64,000 nt of DNA from Planococcus citri (GCF_950023065.1 NC_088680.1:11644559-11708558), one strand, 5' to 3'; positions 31,816-44,499 are shown, counted from the first letter of the stretch. Notes: generated from the sequence alone by a model not told the origin. Numbers and translations: made by a program.

Positions 31816-32678
31816 CAGGGGTGCTAACCTTAACCCCAAAAAAAAACCATAACCGAAACCCAAACAAAATCAGTAATTTTAGCCATTATTAAACCATAAC
31901 CAAAACCAAAAACCAAAATTCATAGGTTTTTAGAAAACTGTAAAAAACCAAAACAGAGCATAATGAAAGCAGTGAGAGTGAAACCAAAACTGTAAACCGA
32001 TATAATTTATTTCGGTTTTCGGTTATGGTTTTTTCAGTTTTTTTTTTATTAGGTACATTTTTTTGCCATTCATTTTTTTCAATTTTTTCACGTTTTTGAC
32101 TTTTGATTAGGAATTCATGTATTTAAAAAAATTATATAATTTTGATTATTGTTCTTGAAAAATATATACTTTTTTAGAAGTATTTTATGACATTGCTACA
32201 CTTTGTTTCCTGAGATTGAGAAATTTTGAATTAAAGATATTTGAAAAAAAATTTATGTAAAACCGAAAAAAACTGAAAACCGAAACTGAAACCGAAATTT
32301 TTGTAAATAAGATCAAAACTGAAACTGAAAACCAAAATTTTGAATTTCAAAACCAAAACCAAACTGAAAACTGAAAAATTTCAAGGAAAAATTGGAGTGA
32401 AACCATAATTGAAGACGTCATAACAAAAAGGACATATGTGAAAAAGTTGTACTTTGAGAAAGAGCTGTTTGAAAGTTTGTGTGCTTGTGAAGAGTGTACT
32501 GCATTCAGTAAAATTATAGTACAATCCCTGTACTATAATTTTACTGAATGTGGTACACTCTTCACAAGCGCACCAACTTTCACACAGCTTTTTCTCAAAA
32601 TACAACTTTTCACATATGTCCTTTTTGCTATGACGTCTTCAATTGTAATTAAAAATATGATTAAGGTTAGCACCCCTG
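31816..32678. mobile_element. hAT-like element with CAGGGGTGCTAACC ends
   Basis: The ends CAGGGGTGCTAACCTTAA and TTAAGGTTAGCACCCCTG are inverted repeats. TGGAGC occurs just outside both ends, though spaced unequally. The interior is rich in AACCGAAA/AACCAAAA words in both orientations and contains a second palindromic element at 32407-32644. No transposase. Confidence 0.6.
32407..32644. mobile_element. Short palindromic element with AATTGAAGACGTCATA ends
   Basis: It is almost entirely an inverted repeat with arms of about 115 bp around TAGTACAATCCCTGTACTA. It shares its ends with the longer element at 45933-46870. Confidence 0.7.
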
Positions 32679-32679
32679 C

Positions 32680-33560
32680 AGTGGAGCCTGTTCCAATTGA
32701 TCAAATAAAGTCAAACTTGGGGAATCGGGTTCCCTTGGGAGCTAGAATTGGCCCCTACAGATGGAAGGGTTACAGTTGAAAATTACAGTAAGGTCATATT
32801 TTTGGAGAAGCATAATTTGGCCCAAACTGATGAAAAGGGTCCAAATTCATATCATTGATGAGTACTGCCGTTGTGAATAACATATCCAAATTTCAGCTTC
32901 CCAGCTCATCCCCATCCCATTTGAGGTGGAAAAACTCTGATTTTGACCCCACCCGACTCTTAGAATTGACCTAAGGAGCCCCAATGTTCAGCATACAATG
33001 AGATGGTGTCACTTGAGTGTATTTTGCAGGTTTCAACCTTCCAACCCTATTTGACCCCTCTCCAGGGTCAAAAATGTGGATTTTTCAGTCTATTTTACAT
33101 GTTTTTCAACCTTTAGGAAAGCCTACAGACTCCCCAAATTGACCTAGAACCTCCAATTTTTCACAGTACATTGGGAGAAAGTACTCGAAGTACCTTTTGC
33201 CGGTTTCAACCTTCTAACCCTATTTGATCCCTCTCCAGGGTTAAAAACGTGGATTTTTCAGCTATTTTCCAAGTTTTTTTTGTTCAACTTTTAGAACACC
33301 CTGTAGCTCCTTCAAATTGACCTAGAGGATCCAAATTTTCACAGTACATTAGGAGGATGTACCCCTAGTGCCTTTTGGGACAATTGATTTTTTGGGTGGG
33401 CGGCGCGGTGGGGGGCGGTCATTGATTTTTCTGTGCAATAATTTTCTTGGAGGGGGTCAACATTTTATTTGGACAAGGATTACATTTCGTTTGCTGCTAT
33501 ATGAAATGGAATATTGTCGTTCATATTACCTAAATTGTCGTGCTGAACCGTTGTAACAAT
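32680..33560. repeat. Dispersed repeat with about 178-bp internal tandem units
   Basis: Units begin GACCTA near 32967, 33141 and 33319 (the last truncated) and share TTTCAACCTT, CTCTCCAGGGT and GTGGATTTTTCAG. The left part (32690-32760) matches the complement of 59400-59480. Confidence 0.6.
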
Positions 33561-35280
33561 ATTTTGTATGTAGTTGAAATACGTTATTTTGTCGTTTGAA
33601 TCACTTTTTCTGTCGTGCCAATACTTATTTATGTATATTCCCCTTAAATTTTCATCAGTTAGGTAAAGCTTCCTTCGATTGACTTTCTGTACGTATCTAT
33701 CTTGACCCTGAGTTGCAAGAATGTTGAAGGTATATTCAAATACACAGTATACATAGTAGGATTATAGTACCTAGACATATATGTATTTGTGGAAATACAC
33801 ACGCATATACCAAGAAGATGAACACTGGACGACGAAACGTCGAACCTACTATACGAATACCATTCGAACATGATGACCATTAACACGATGATGTTAGTTC
33901 ATCTTCATTTTGTACCTATGCGAGAGTCAAGAGTGACCTGAGAAGACAAGACGAAGAGAGCACCTGGGCTATTACAGCACCACATAGAATGCTCCGTGGT
34001 TGATGGATTCCAATAACCGAAAAAAAAAGAAGAAATAATCCTGTCCATATCACATTTCAATATTGTATAGGTAGAACAAATATGGTGTGTAGCACGTTGT
34101 ATATCTTCAATTAATATCGCCGTGTATGTGCCCTGCCCTGGTCCAACTCCAACCAACGCTATTACCATAATATTCGTATTAGAGGCGCGATATTCCATCA
34201 GATAACGACGAATTTACGTGGTTTTTTCACCTCACATCGTCATCGTGTCTCTGGCACGCTCGAATTCGTACGATTTGATTTGATTGGGAAAAGATTCGTA
34301 TAAACTTGGGTGACAATATTGTAATTAAAATGTCGACCTACGTCTCAGTCGTCGAGTGCAGAGTGAAATAAAACGTGTAAATCTGCGAATAGTGTACGAG
34401 ACTCGAGAATTCAACGGTGTGAATTAGTGGATGTGGTTTTTTTTCTTATTATATTTTAATCGATGATGTGGTGTATGTATTTGCAAAGAAGTACCAGTAA
34501 AGTTGTACCAGGCTTGAGGAGCGTGTAGGTATGAATGGTATTCTGTATTCGAAACAAGAATATTATAAGAGAAAAAAAAAACAGGATGGAAATTCGTGAC
34601 TGATACAAACTCTGGTTAGTAAATGGCTTCGGGGTGATTTTTTGGTAGCCAACGAGGCCGTAAATCACAGTCTATACGAAATTGGTATATAAGTTAAATG
34701 TACGTTGTGTTACGCAAAATGGTAATACTTCCACAGATTACAGTAGGTAACCGATGATTTGGTCCGGTCTTTGGTGCAGTATGGTTTTTTTTTAGAGAAG
34801 CTATGCTCACAATTAGGTAGTAGGTATATTCGGAATACGAGTACTTGAATGGACGAAAGACGAAAGCCGATAGAGAATTTTCGGTGGTCTAGGTATAATG
34901 TGGTGTAAGTGCATAATTGAAAATTAAGACGTCCAAAACGGGTCATTTATAAGGTTTAGGTTTAGAATGCGGCGAGAGGTGAATAATACACGAGTATTCA
35001 TCAGGTTGATTTGGTTGAAAAGAAACAACATACCGAAGTGTGTGGTTGGTGTAGGTAGTAGGTACATTGTATTGCACGAGTAGGAAAACGTAATAGCTTG
35101 AATGATGATAATACAGCTGTGAATTTGAACGAAGCAAAGTGGAGAATTCTAAAAATTAAATTCATTGAAATGCAAGTTCGGTTGTGAAATCACTTCTGTG
35201 TGACTAAAAGACTGAAAGTGAGTGAAATTGAGCCCAGTTTTTGGATTCAAAAGAGCGTATAATTCAGGAAATATAAAATG
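33561..35280. other. Single-copy-looking sequence without a supported ORF
   Basis: It differs in texture from the surrounding repeats. A TATAAAC near 34298 and an initiator-like CTCAGTCG near 34344 resemble an arthropod promoter and 5' UTR, but nothing confirms this. Confidence 0.3.
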
Positions 35281-36480
35281 GTATCTACTTAATTTGAAGA
35301 CATCATTGAAAAAAGTTCAGGAAAGACTTGCCCGCAATTTTGACAAAAAATCAGGAATTTAAACGGAAATTCAAAAAAAATATACATACCTACCTATTTG
35401 AATTTGGAAGGATTTTTACACAAAATTATAAAATATATTGAAAATTCTGAAAGAAAAGAATAAAAATGTAAAATTTCAATGTTTTGATGGAAAAACAAAA
35501 AAAAAATATCACAATTTTTGGCATTGCTTCAAATTGGAGGGAAAAATTATTGGGTTCACAATTTTTTTCAAAGAGAACCAGAAAAAATGTAAATCTCAAA
35601 AAAAAAGAGCTCAAATGAGAAAAATCAAAGCGACTAATTGTTTTTCAGACGTTTCAATGTGTGGGTGGTGGTGGGGGGGGAGGTAGCAAAATTGTTATAT
35701 TTCAATTTAAAACAAAAACCAGAAAAAGTGAAACAAAATATCAAAATCCATGAAAAAAAAAGAATGAAACTAGAAAAGGATATGTTACAGTTTATGAAGT
35801 TGATTTTTGTAGTAAAAATTTTAAAGCTATTTACAAAAAATCTGAAAAATGTGAAAATTTTGAAAGAAGAGAATGGTTACCCTGATAGTAAATTTTAAAG
35901 TTGGATAGAAAAAATAAAAGTGAGCCGAACTTTTTGAAATTTTGGAAAAATTTGAAAGGTACAGAAAAAAAGCACTTGTTTGAGATGTTGGTAAAAAAGC
36001 AGCACTTTCGGCATAATTTTTTTTCGACTGCTTCCATTGGTAATGGGGGGAGAGGGGAGGCGATTTCGGCATGTAATTTATTCAAACCAAAATTTTAATG
36101 TTTCAAAGAGATGAAGAAGAAGTTGAAAAAATGAAATAAATATAAAATTTTGAGTGAAAAATTTCAAAGCCATGATTGAAAATGTAAAAAAAGGGAACTA
36201 TTTTCGGCCATTCGAAAACACCCAAAATTTTTCAAATCAAAAACAAGCATTTTTTGGGATTTTTTTCAAACGAAAGCAGAAAAAATGAAACCGAAAAATC
36301 AAAGCTGGAGAAGTTTGCTATTTTGGCAGAAAAGGAAAACATTCTGGCAATTTTGAAAAAAAAAGCAGACTGTTTGAAAATTTCATTCAAACTTGGATCT
36401 TTTGCACAGTTTTTTAAAAAAGTGGATTTTTTTGTAATTTTGGCAGAAAATTTTTCCAAAATCACATTGGTTGGAGTGTG
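35281..36480. repeat. Degenerate AAAATTTTGGCA-type tract
   Basis: Low-complexity decayed phrases as at 24839. Several short frames here are by-products of base composition. Confidence 0.4.
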
Positions 36481-36540
36481 AGGTCAAATGATCTTCGAAA
36501 AATGAATTCTACACCCTCTAGTCCAGGAAAAATAGCATTC

Positions 36541-39027
36541 CATTGGGAAAAGTGAGGTAGAAAGCTGAATTTTGGTATATTGGTCCATTTTTTTGTGCTG
36601 AACACGAATCCGATGAGTCCTCGGTCGTCCCTGGTGAGCGTTCTCCCCTATTGTGGATCTAAGCCCCACAAAACCAGTTTTTTGCAATTTTCTCCCCCGC
36701 ATTGCATTTTAGCGAAAAATATGTGGTTAGATAAAAGAATCTACGTCAAATTTCCGATCTAATGATATATCAACTTTCCTTCTACCCCCAAGGGGGGTGG
36801 AGCAGGAACCATTCAAATGTGAGGGGTTTTCTAAAAAACACAAAAGGGCTATCGGCGCATAAGAGGGGTGAAATGTGCCCCGAGAGCGTTCGGGTTGATA
36901 TCAGCATTGAAAGTGGGTACCATCGAGAAACTACCCCGTGAAAAATTTCAGATCCACACCACCTCCATTTTTTGCGGAACCCCCCTTTTTTGAAATTTCA
37001 GTAACACTTTTGTCAGCCCCATTTCAACCGATTTCGAAAATTTTTCTGGAGGTTATATATATCCTTGATAGGTATCCCCACAAAAATTTTCAACCCCCTC
37101 CCCTCATATTTACCCCTCAAAATGGCGTTTTTTCCATTTTTTTATGCCTATTAACAATCAAGATTGCGAAGTACAACTTTGTAAACACGTTTTTTGGATG
37201 TATTTTTGGCCCCCAAACATCATACTATATTAGAAATTTTTGCTTTGGTGCGCCGTGGTGAAAACTTGGAATAATGTATCGTAGGGGGGTGGGGGGTGAA
37301 ATGGCAATTTTGAAAAAAATAACTATCCATGAGTAGGGTATCGTTTTCATATGATTCGATACCACTGAGCACGAATATGACCTCAGATTTTCTGCTACAC
37401 TCACCTACCCCTCTCCATAGCCCCTCAGCCCCCCTCAATCTTCACGACTTTTGAAATATAGTTATTTTGATGACATTGGTGTCGTTTTCATATGATTCGA
37501 TACCGCTGAGCACGAATATGACCTCAGATTTTCTGCTACACTCACCTACCCCTCTCCAGAGCCCCTCAGCCCCCCTCAATCTACACGATTTTTGAAATAT
37601 AGTTATTTTGATGACATTGGTGTCGTTTTCATATGATTCGATACCACTGAGCACAAATGTGACCTCAGATTTTTGGCTACACTCACCTACTCCACTCCAG
37701 AGCCCCTCAACCCCCCTCAATTTTCACGATTTCTGAAATTTATAGTTATTTCAGACCCCCTCAATTTTCATGAATTTTCGAAATAAAGTTATTTTGATGA
37801 TGTTGGTTTGGTTGCTATGGGAAAATTACATAAGTTCATTGTTATTGTACATAAAATTTCTCGTTGTTCCTGTATCCATTCCAACACGTTCTGCGATATA
37901 AATACGCCACATATGCTCAGCATACCTATACAGTCAAGTACACATACAGATTTATTACGTTTCTTGCGTTTAAAAAAAATCAGGGATACACCCCCTTCGA
38001 GAGGGAGCCATGCGCTGTAGCTTATTCTAGGAGAAATTTTTATGGACAATAACAATGAAGTTATGTAATTTTCCCATAACAATGAAACCAACATCATCAA
38101 AATAACTTTATTTCGAAAATTCGTGAAAATTGAGGGGGGCTGAGGGGCTATGGAGAGGGGTAGGTGAGTGTAGCAGAAAATCTGAGGTCATATTCGTGCT
38201 CAGCGGTATCGAATCATATGAAAACGATACCCTACTCATGGATAGTTATTTTTATCAAAATTGCCATTTCACCCCCCACCCCCCTACGATACATTATTCC
38301 AAGTTTTCACCACGGCGCACCAAAGCAAAAATTTCTAATATAGTATGATGTTTGGGGGCCAAAAATACATCCAAAAAACGTGTTTACAAAGTTGTACTTC
38401 GCAATCTTGATTGTTAATAGGCATAAAAAAATGGAAAAAACGCCATTTTGAGGGGTAAATATGAGGGGAGGGGGTTGAAAATTTTTGTGGGGATACCTAT
38501 CAAGGATATATATAACCTCCAGAAAAATTTTCGAAATCGGTTGAAATGGGGCTGACAAAAGTGTTACTGAAATTTCAAAAAAGGGGGGTTCCGCAAAAAA
38601 TGGAGGTGGTGTGGATCTGAAATTTTTCACGGGGTAGTTTCTCGATGGTACCCACTTTCAATGCTGATATCAACCCGAACGCTCTCGGGGCACATTTCAC
38701 CCCTCTTATGCGCCGATAGCCCTTTTGTGTTTTTTAGAAAACCCCTCACATTTGAATGGTTCCTGCTCCACCCCCCTTGGGGGTAGAAGGAAAGTTGATA
38801 TATCATTAGATCGGAAATTTGACGTAGATTCTTTTATCTAACCACATATTTTTCGCTAAAATGCAATGCGGGGGAGAAAATTGCAAAAAACTGGTTTTGT
38901 GGGGCTTAGATCCACAATAGGGGAGAACGCTCACCAGGGACGACCGGGGACTCATCGGATTCGTGTTCAGCACAAAAAAATGGACCAATATACCAAAATT
39001 CAGCTTTCTACCTCACTTTTCCCAATG
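36541..39027. repeat. 2.5-kb palindrome with nearly identical outer arms
   Basis: The left arm (from CATTGGGAAAAGTGAGGTAG) and right arm (to its complement) match for more than 800 bp. A 107-codon stretch at 36938-37261 reads identically from the complement of 38307-38630. The centre is asymmetric: three tandem copies of a roughly 145-bp unit on the left (about 37338-37760), one on the right, then a shorter inverted pair (37768-37832 and 38061-38128) around a unique spacer of about 220 bp. No protein is implied by the shared frame. Confidence 0.9.
37338..37760. repeat. Three tandem copies of a 145-bp unit inside the palindrome
   Basis: Each unit carries TCGTTTTCATATGATTCGAT, CCTCAGATTTT and CCCCTCAGCCCCCCTCAA or close variants. 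The third is the most diverged. Confidence 0.8.
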
Positions 39028-39459
39028 ACCCTTTTTTTTCGTCTAATTTTCCTGGACTACTCGAAAATCCTAATTTTTGATATTCATTTTATCGTATTTT
39101 TCTGAAAGTTTTCAATTTTGCACCATTCCTTTGGGATCCATTTTGAAGTTTGGGGTCAAAGAATCTCCAAAAATGGATAAATTGTACTTTTTTTTCCAAA
39201 ATTGAGAAAAATTTTGCTTTTATGTAAGAACTACAAAAAAGATTTTTTCAGCCAGATCTACTCAATCTAGGTACCCAAAAAACCTGTTTTTCATCAAAAT
39301 CGCCGAAAAGTCTTGCTTTTTATAGCAAAACCAGCAGAAAAGTGTTGATTTTTTCGTGCCAAAATATCTGTTCTTGTAGGTAGTCAAATTTTTTTTCAAA
39401 AAAACTTCAGTTTTCTATCGAAAAATAAGCGATTTGCAAATTTTCAATCAAACAGTAGG
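39028..39459. repeat. Degenerate AT-rich tract
   Basis: Same phrase type as 24839-25300. No gene. Confidence 0.4.
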
Positions 39460-40241
39460 TACCTAAGTACAACCCTAAAAGTGGTTTTGAGTTTTCACGG
39501 CGATTGCCATGGGTCGATGCAGAATCTCCAAATACTGTTTTTTCAAAATAGGTTGAGTAGGGACTTGAGTGAAAACCCCATGTTTTTTTTTTTTTTTTTT
39601 GAAAATTTCCTCACTTTGGACATCCACGAGCTCAAATGTACACATAATGGAAAGATTCGCATCAATTTTTTGTTCAAAAAATTTTCCAATTTGAAAGAAA
39701 TGTTGGTAGGTGAAAAAATATCTAAATGTCCTTAAACCTCACAATAATTTCTGAAACTGCTCGAAATATTTTGGATTGTTGAAACGAATGACGTTAATTT
39801 TTTTAGCACTGCTCACTACTTCAAAAACTTAAAAAAATTTGGTAAATTTCTACCTACAGATTTCTCAAGTTTTTGGAATTCATGATGATGATCGAAAATT
39901 CGATATCAGCCGACTCCAAAATGTTCACCTACAATCTTAGAAAACATGTTCTGATTTACGCATAGGTATAATATTCGCGAGAGAAAAAAACGCGTACTTC
40001 GAAGACGTACTTTTACATACGTATAGGTGTTGCAAGCAAGGGAAAAACATCTGTTTTTTGCAACAACTTCTCAACAACATGTTTTCCGACATTTTCAAGC
40101 TTTGTTTATCAATTTTTTGGAATCATCACACCACTTTACTCGAACAGGTTAAGTAGTGATATGCGAGGAAAAAACGTGTGGCATAGGTGCTTCGAAAACA
40201 CAAATCTAACCAAACTTTCAATGCCTACAATGATGTTATTC

Positions 40242-40254
40242 GTTTCGCAGAAAC
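40242..40254 (+). promoter_or_regulatory. GTTTCgcaGAAAC palindrome of gene C
   Basis: A perfect palindrome with a TTCGCAGAA core about 375 bases before the ATG, followed by CGTATTACGCA. Confidence 0.45.
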
Positions 40255-40463
40255 CGTATTACGCACCAACGACACATATACCTACCCATCTACCTACCTA
40301 TTGAAAGCAGGAAAAGAACATGTGTTTTTCGCAGAGATTTCCAACATGTTTTCCCACCTTTTGCAACCTTACTATAACAACAAAACGTCAAAAAATCGGC
40401 AATTTATTGCTTTCTTCATTGCTCGACGCGATCACGAGTAAGCAAAAACCCATCACGTACTTT

Positions 40464-40495
40464 CGAGTCATCAGGTTCCATATCGACTATAAAAT
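40464..40495 (+). promoter_or_regulatory. TATA box and weak AP-1-type site of gene C
   Basis: CGAGTCATCA (one change from TGAGTCA) precedes CTATAAAAT, with TATAAAAT at 40488-40495. Confidence 0.5.
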
Positions 40496-40626
40496 AAAGC
40501 GATTTCAACCACTGAGGGAATCATAAGTAATTTGAAAATCTTCCGAGCTGCATACGAGTACCTGTTGGCAGATTTACGATTTTCAATTGAACATTTTGTC
40601 GAGAAACGGAAAAGTTGCGCGTGAAA

Positions 40627-40758
40627 ATGATGGTCTTAAGCTGTTTCAAGTCGCTGCTAATCGCGATGGTTTTTGTCTTCTTCGCAGTATCGCTTGTCGC
40701 TGCTGGCACTGACACAGATGGAGAACCCACCAGTCCCACACATCCTGATCCTGAGTAA
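40627..40758 (+). CDS. Small secreted peptide, family copy C (43 aa)
   Basis: The signal peptide (26 residues, starting with two Met and ending SLVAA) is nearly the same as in A and D. The mature part is only 17 residues, cysteine-free, Thr/Pro/Asp-rich (DGEPTSPTHPDPE). It lacks the GGCxSKG core of A, B and E and groups with D. The start was chosen at the ATG pair after GTTGCGCGTGAAA, conserved across the family. The stop TAA is followed by a conserved GGAGCATC..AGGTCCTTGGAAACGATA flank. Unrecognised; a secreted short peptide. Confidence 0.7.
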   Translation: MMVLSCFKSLLIAMVFVFFAVSLVAAGTDTDGEPTSPTHPDPE

Positions 40759-40845
40759 GAATAGAACGGAGCATCATAAGGTCCTTGGAAACGATAGATC
40801 ATCATTGGGATTAATGACAATTTTCAGTTGATATGGGATATGTAG

Positions 40846-40944
40846 GTACATAATTATGTCAGTTGATTAATCAAATTATCGTGTTAATCTACTGGCATAT
40901 TCTTATTCCTAAAGATTGAAAATTGACCTTTCTTCTCAATGTAG
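40846..40944 (+). other. Possible intron downstream of peptide C stop
   Basis: TGTAG|GTACAT to CAATGTAG|ATTGACTC, 99 bases. Same position as in B and D, with a changed donor. Confidence 0.35.
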
Positions 40945-41843
40945 ATTGACTCTCAAGTTATATTTTACCTAAATATTTCCGAATTATTACAATAAATAGC
41001 CCGTAAGGAACCACCTATTCATTAACGTAATTTTAAGTAAAAAGCTAAAAGGGACCCATTAATTATAAGTATTTATGTACTAAGACAATTGCACCAATTA
41101 ATACACTTTACACAGCATAAAATTCTGGTGTCAAATTTTTTACCACAAAGAACTTTCAGATTCACGAAGTTTTTCACGAAAAATTCTACGAGATTTAAAA
41201 TACAGAAACCAATCACGACGTCGCACCTGAAATCTAGACCTTCGACTTGATTATAGTAAATCAGATTTCAGTAACTTTCATGGACCAGAATTTCACATTT
41301 TTTTTCTTGTATATTTCGTGATATAGGTGAGTATGTACTTACTTATAGTACCTACCCTACCTATCTATCTATGTACATGTGGTGGAAATTTGCATCATTC
41401 GTGACGTGTTTTTTGTATCTATTCGTTCTCTCGCCCAGTCTCTCGAGCCGAATTTTTTTCCATGTTCAGAATTATCCCTACCTGCTTTGTTCAACTAAAA
41501 TGTTGAAGTCTTAAAAATCAAATTTGTGTCAAGATTAGGAAAAAAAATTGAAATTTCACCAACTGGGGATTTTTTTCTCGAATACTGCGGTGTAAATTTT
41601 TTGGGCATCACTGTCGATTTCAAAAAATCAAGAAACAAGCTAAAATCTTACCTACATGATTTTTTTTTTGATTTTTTCAAGTAGGAAATGTTGATTGAAA
41701 AATTGGTTCCGGTGTAAATTTTGGATGATGAATCGTAACCGACATCATTGATTTGAAGGGTTAGAAATGAAGCATGGTAAAGTGCTCTGCTACCAAGAGG
41801 TGATTTAAAAGAAAATTATATACCATCTGGCAAGCTTTAGATT

Positions 41844-41879
41844 ATAGACACTGGCGAAGCGGACAGGACCAGTGTCTAT
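41844..41879. other. 11-bp stem hairpin insertion, absent from block D
   Basis: ATAGACACTGG and its perfect complement CCAGTGTCTAT enclose a 14-base loop. The aligned place in block D (near 45825) lacks this segment. Confidence 0.6.
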
Positions 41880-41970
41880 GCCTTTGATAATGCTTGTAAT
41901 AACTTCATCCGCACATATGTAGAAATAAGCACATATCACGTTGCTAAAGTTTAATTGTAACTGTCATTTG

Positions 41971-43351
41971 GGTCATTCCACGTCAATTGGACCCAGAAGT
42001 GGTAGGTGGGTTCGGCGATTTTTTTGAAATTTTTCCTGTGGAGAGGCCTTCCGAAGGGATGACCAATGGCGCAAATTGCAGCCCTCTAGCCAATTTTTAA
42101 AGGCAGCCAGGGGGTGTCAAAGTTTTTAGTGAACCTAAAATATCATCCATTTCGGCAGTGGATTACTAGATAACCGCGATACCTACCAAAATGGAACTTT
42201 ATCCCATAGTTAGGGGTTTTAAAAGGCGTTTTGGTGATATCATAAAAATCAGTGTTGCCACTTTTTTCCGTACAAAAAATTAGCTTAAGAAGTTTTCAAA
42301 CGTAGTTTTCATATCGTTCCGACTCTCAAAAATTCTGAAAAAAAAATATTATGGGCAACTTTTCATGCTGAACAACATATTGAAAAATTAGGATGGTAAC
42401 ATGTTGCAAAGTGGATTTAAAAAATTGAAAGTTTACGAAAAAGTGCGATTTTTCGATTTAAAACATGAAAAAAAGTTTTGATGGGTGAAGTTGACCCATT
42501 TGACCCCCATTTGTACGTATCTATTGAAAAAGTTGAAAAAACCCTTTCACACAATGAAATGACTCCCCACAAAAAATCAAAATTCGAAAAAATTCAATTT
42601 CCAATTTCAAACATCAAAAAAAGTTCAAATTTATTCAGTTGTCTTATTTCGACCTCTTTTCAACGTATTTCAATAGCATGTTGTTAGAAATTACACTCAC
42701 AACAAAAAAAATTTGTTCATTTTTTGAATCTTTTTGAATTTTGATTTTTTTGTGAGGAATTCTTTTCATTGAGTGAAAGGGTGTTTTCAACTTTTTCAAC
42801 AGATACCTACAAATAGGGGTTAAATGGGTCAATTTCACCTATCAAAACTTTTTTTCGTATTTTAAATCGAAAAATCGCACTTTTTCGTAAACTTTCAATT
42901 TTTTTAAATCGACTTCGCAACGTGCTACCATCCTAATTTTTTAATATGTTGTTCACCATGAAAAGTTGCCCATAATATATTTTTTCAGAATTTTTGACAG
43001 TTGAAACGATATGAAAACTACGTTTCAAAATTTTTTAAGCTAATTATTTCTACGAAAAAAGTGGCAACACTGATTTTTATGATATCGCCAAGAAGCCTTT
43101 CAAAACCCCTAACTATGGGAAAAAATTCCATTTTGGTAGATATCGCGGTTATCGAGTAATCCACTGCTGAAATGGATGATATTCTAGGTTCACTGTAAAC
43201 TTTGACACCCCCTGGCTGCCGTTAAAAATGGGCTAGAGGGCTGCGATTTGCGCCATTGGCCATCCCTTTGGAGGGTCTTTCCACAGGAAAAATTTCAAAA
43301 AAATCGCCGACCCCCCTTACCACTTCTTGGCGGAATTGACGTGGAATGACC
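41971..43351. repeat. 1.4-kb palindromic (foldback) element, copy 2
   Basis: It has the same ends (GGTCATTCCACGTCAATT) and arm content as the element at 26463-27856, again with arms inverted relative to each other. It lies at the end of block C. Confidence 0.85.
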
Positions 43352-44231
43352 TCTGAGGAAATTGCAAAGCTCAAGTTCACAAATGAGACATAAACCAACT
43401 TTTAGCTTTATAGTTCAATTAAGTGAAATGTTTTTTTTTTTTTTTTCAATTCGCCACTTTCGAGTACTTCTGGATAGTCACTTTTGGATTTCGCAATTTT
43501 AAAATGATCCTTTTTGGAGAAAAATTGAGATTTTCAGAAAGAACTTTCGTCAGCAAATTTGATTCATTTTTCGAAAATAAGGCATTCAAAAGATGCGTAA
43601 TTCTCTCTGCATTCGATCGATATGATTTTGAAGTCGGTGAACAGTAAGTTTGAAGGCTTGCTAGGTTGTATGTAGTCAAAAAAACCTCATGGTAGTCACA
43701 CTTGGGCACCTCAGCTCGCTTTATTTCTAACCCTCCAAGTCAATAGGAATCGATCACGAGCCATCATTAGAAATTCACAATGGAGCCAATTTTTCAATCA
43801 CCATTTCTTACTTCAAAAAGCCGAAAAAATTAATAGGTATAAGTTTTTGGAATATTTCTCGATTTTTTAAAATTAACAATAGTGACCAAAAAATTTACAG
43901 CAGAGTATTCGAAACACACCCCTACCCCCCCTTTCTGATACAATATTGATGTTTGGACATGATTAATACGAAATATCTGAGACCAAAAAATTTTCAAATA
44001 CGAATTCACAGAAAGAGGAGCGATTTGCTAATTTTCAGTCGCACAGTACACCCTAAAAGTGGGTTCAAATTTTGATGACGATTACCTAGGTTGACGTAGA
44101 ATCTCAAATTATGTATTAAACGTAAGTAGTTATTTTTTGGAACCACGTTATTTTTTTTTTTCGAAACAAGCAGGGTACCTACTTCGAAAACACAAATGCA
44201 CAAAATTTCAAATCTTACTACCATGTTATTC

Positions 44232-44244
44232 GTTTTGTAGAAAC
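44232..44244 (+). promoter_or_regulatory. GTTTTgtaGAAAC site of gene D
   Basis: One change from the palindrome in B, C and E, again followed by CGTATTAC. Confidence 0.4.
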
Positions 44245-44470
44245 CGTATTACACAATAATGAGACGTATCTATTCTTACTACTTATTGCAAGCATGGGTA
44301 AAAACATATGTTTTTGGCAAAGATTTATGGACGTGGTTTCCAACATTTCTGCGCTTGATACCTGTTCGTAGGTATATCGATAAAACGTCGAAAAATCAAT
44401 AATTTACGGTTTTATTCGTCGCTCGACGCGATCACGAGTACCTAAGTAAACAAAAACCCTACGCACACGT

Positions 44471-44499
44471 TTGCCTCATCATGCTTTGTATTATAAAAT
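44471..44499 (+). promoter_or_regulatory. TATA box and degraded AP-1-type site of gene D
   Basis: TTGCCTCATCA stands where other copies have TGACTCA or TGAGTCA, then TATAAAAT at 44492-44499. Confidence 0.5.

Larger units (their letters stand above)
39460..41960 (+). repeat. Peptide-gene block C
   Basis: A 2.4-kb unit collinear with block D: an upstream segment (GATTGCCATGGGTCGATGCAG in C, a variant in D), promoter, gene, downstream flank, and a terminal segment CCGCACATA..AAGCACATATCACGTTGC. It is cut at the right by the 41971 palindrome. Confidence 0.7.

Noticed and set aside
31820..32380. AACCAAA/AACCGAAA runs considered as telomeric repeat
   Set aside because: The words are irregular, occur in both orientations and lie inside a TIR element; insect telomeres are TTAGG.
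34298..34360. Promoter-like TATAAAC plus initiator-like CTCAGTCG
   Set aside because: Spacing is longer than usual and no coding exon follows nearby; kept only as a remark in the interval entry.
36938..37261. 107-codon frame repeated identically at 38307-38630
   Set aside because: Identity comes from the palindrome. The frame has no domain and the DNA is equally conserved outside it.
40187..40526. Frames of 68-84 codons upstream of peptide gene C
   Set aside because: They cover the promoter region, are not conserved in blocks D or E, and overlap the TATA box.
41971..43351. Frames inside the foldback elements
   Set aside because: Both arms give different short frames with no motifs; the region is non-coding.
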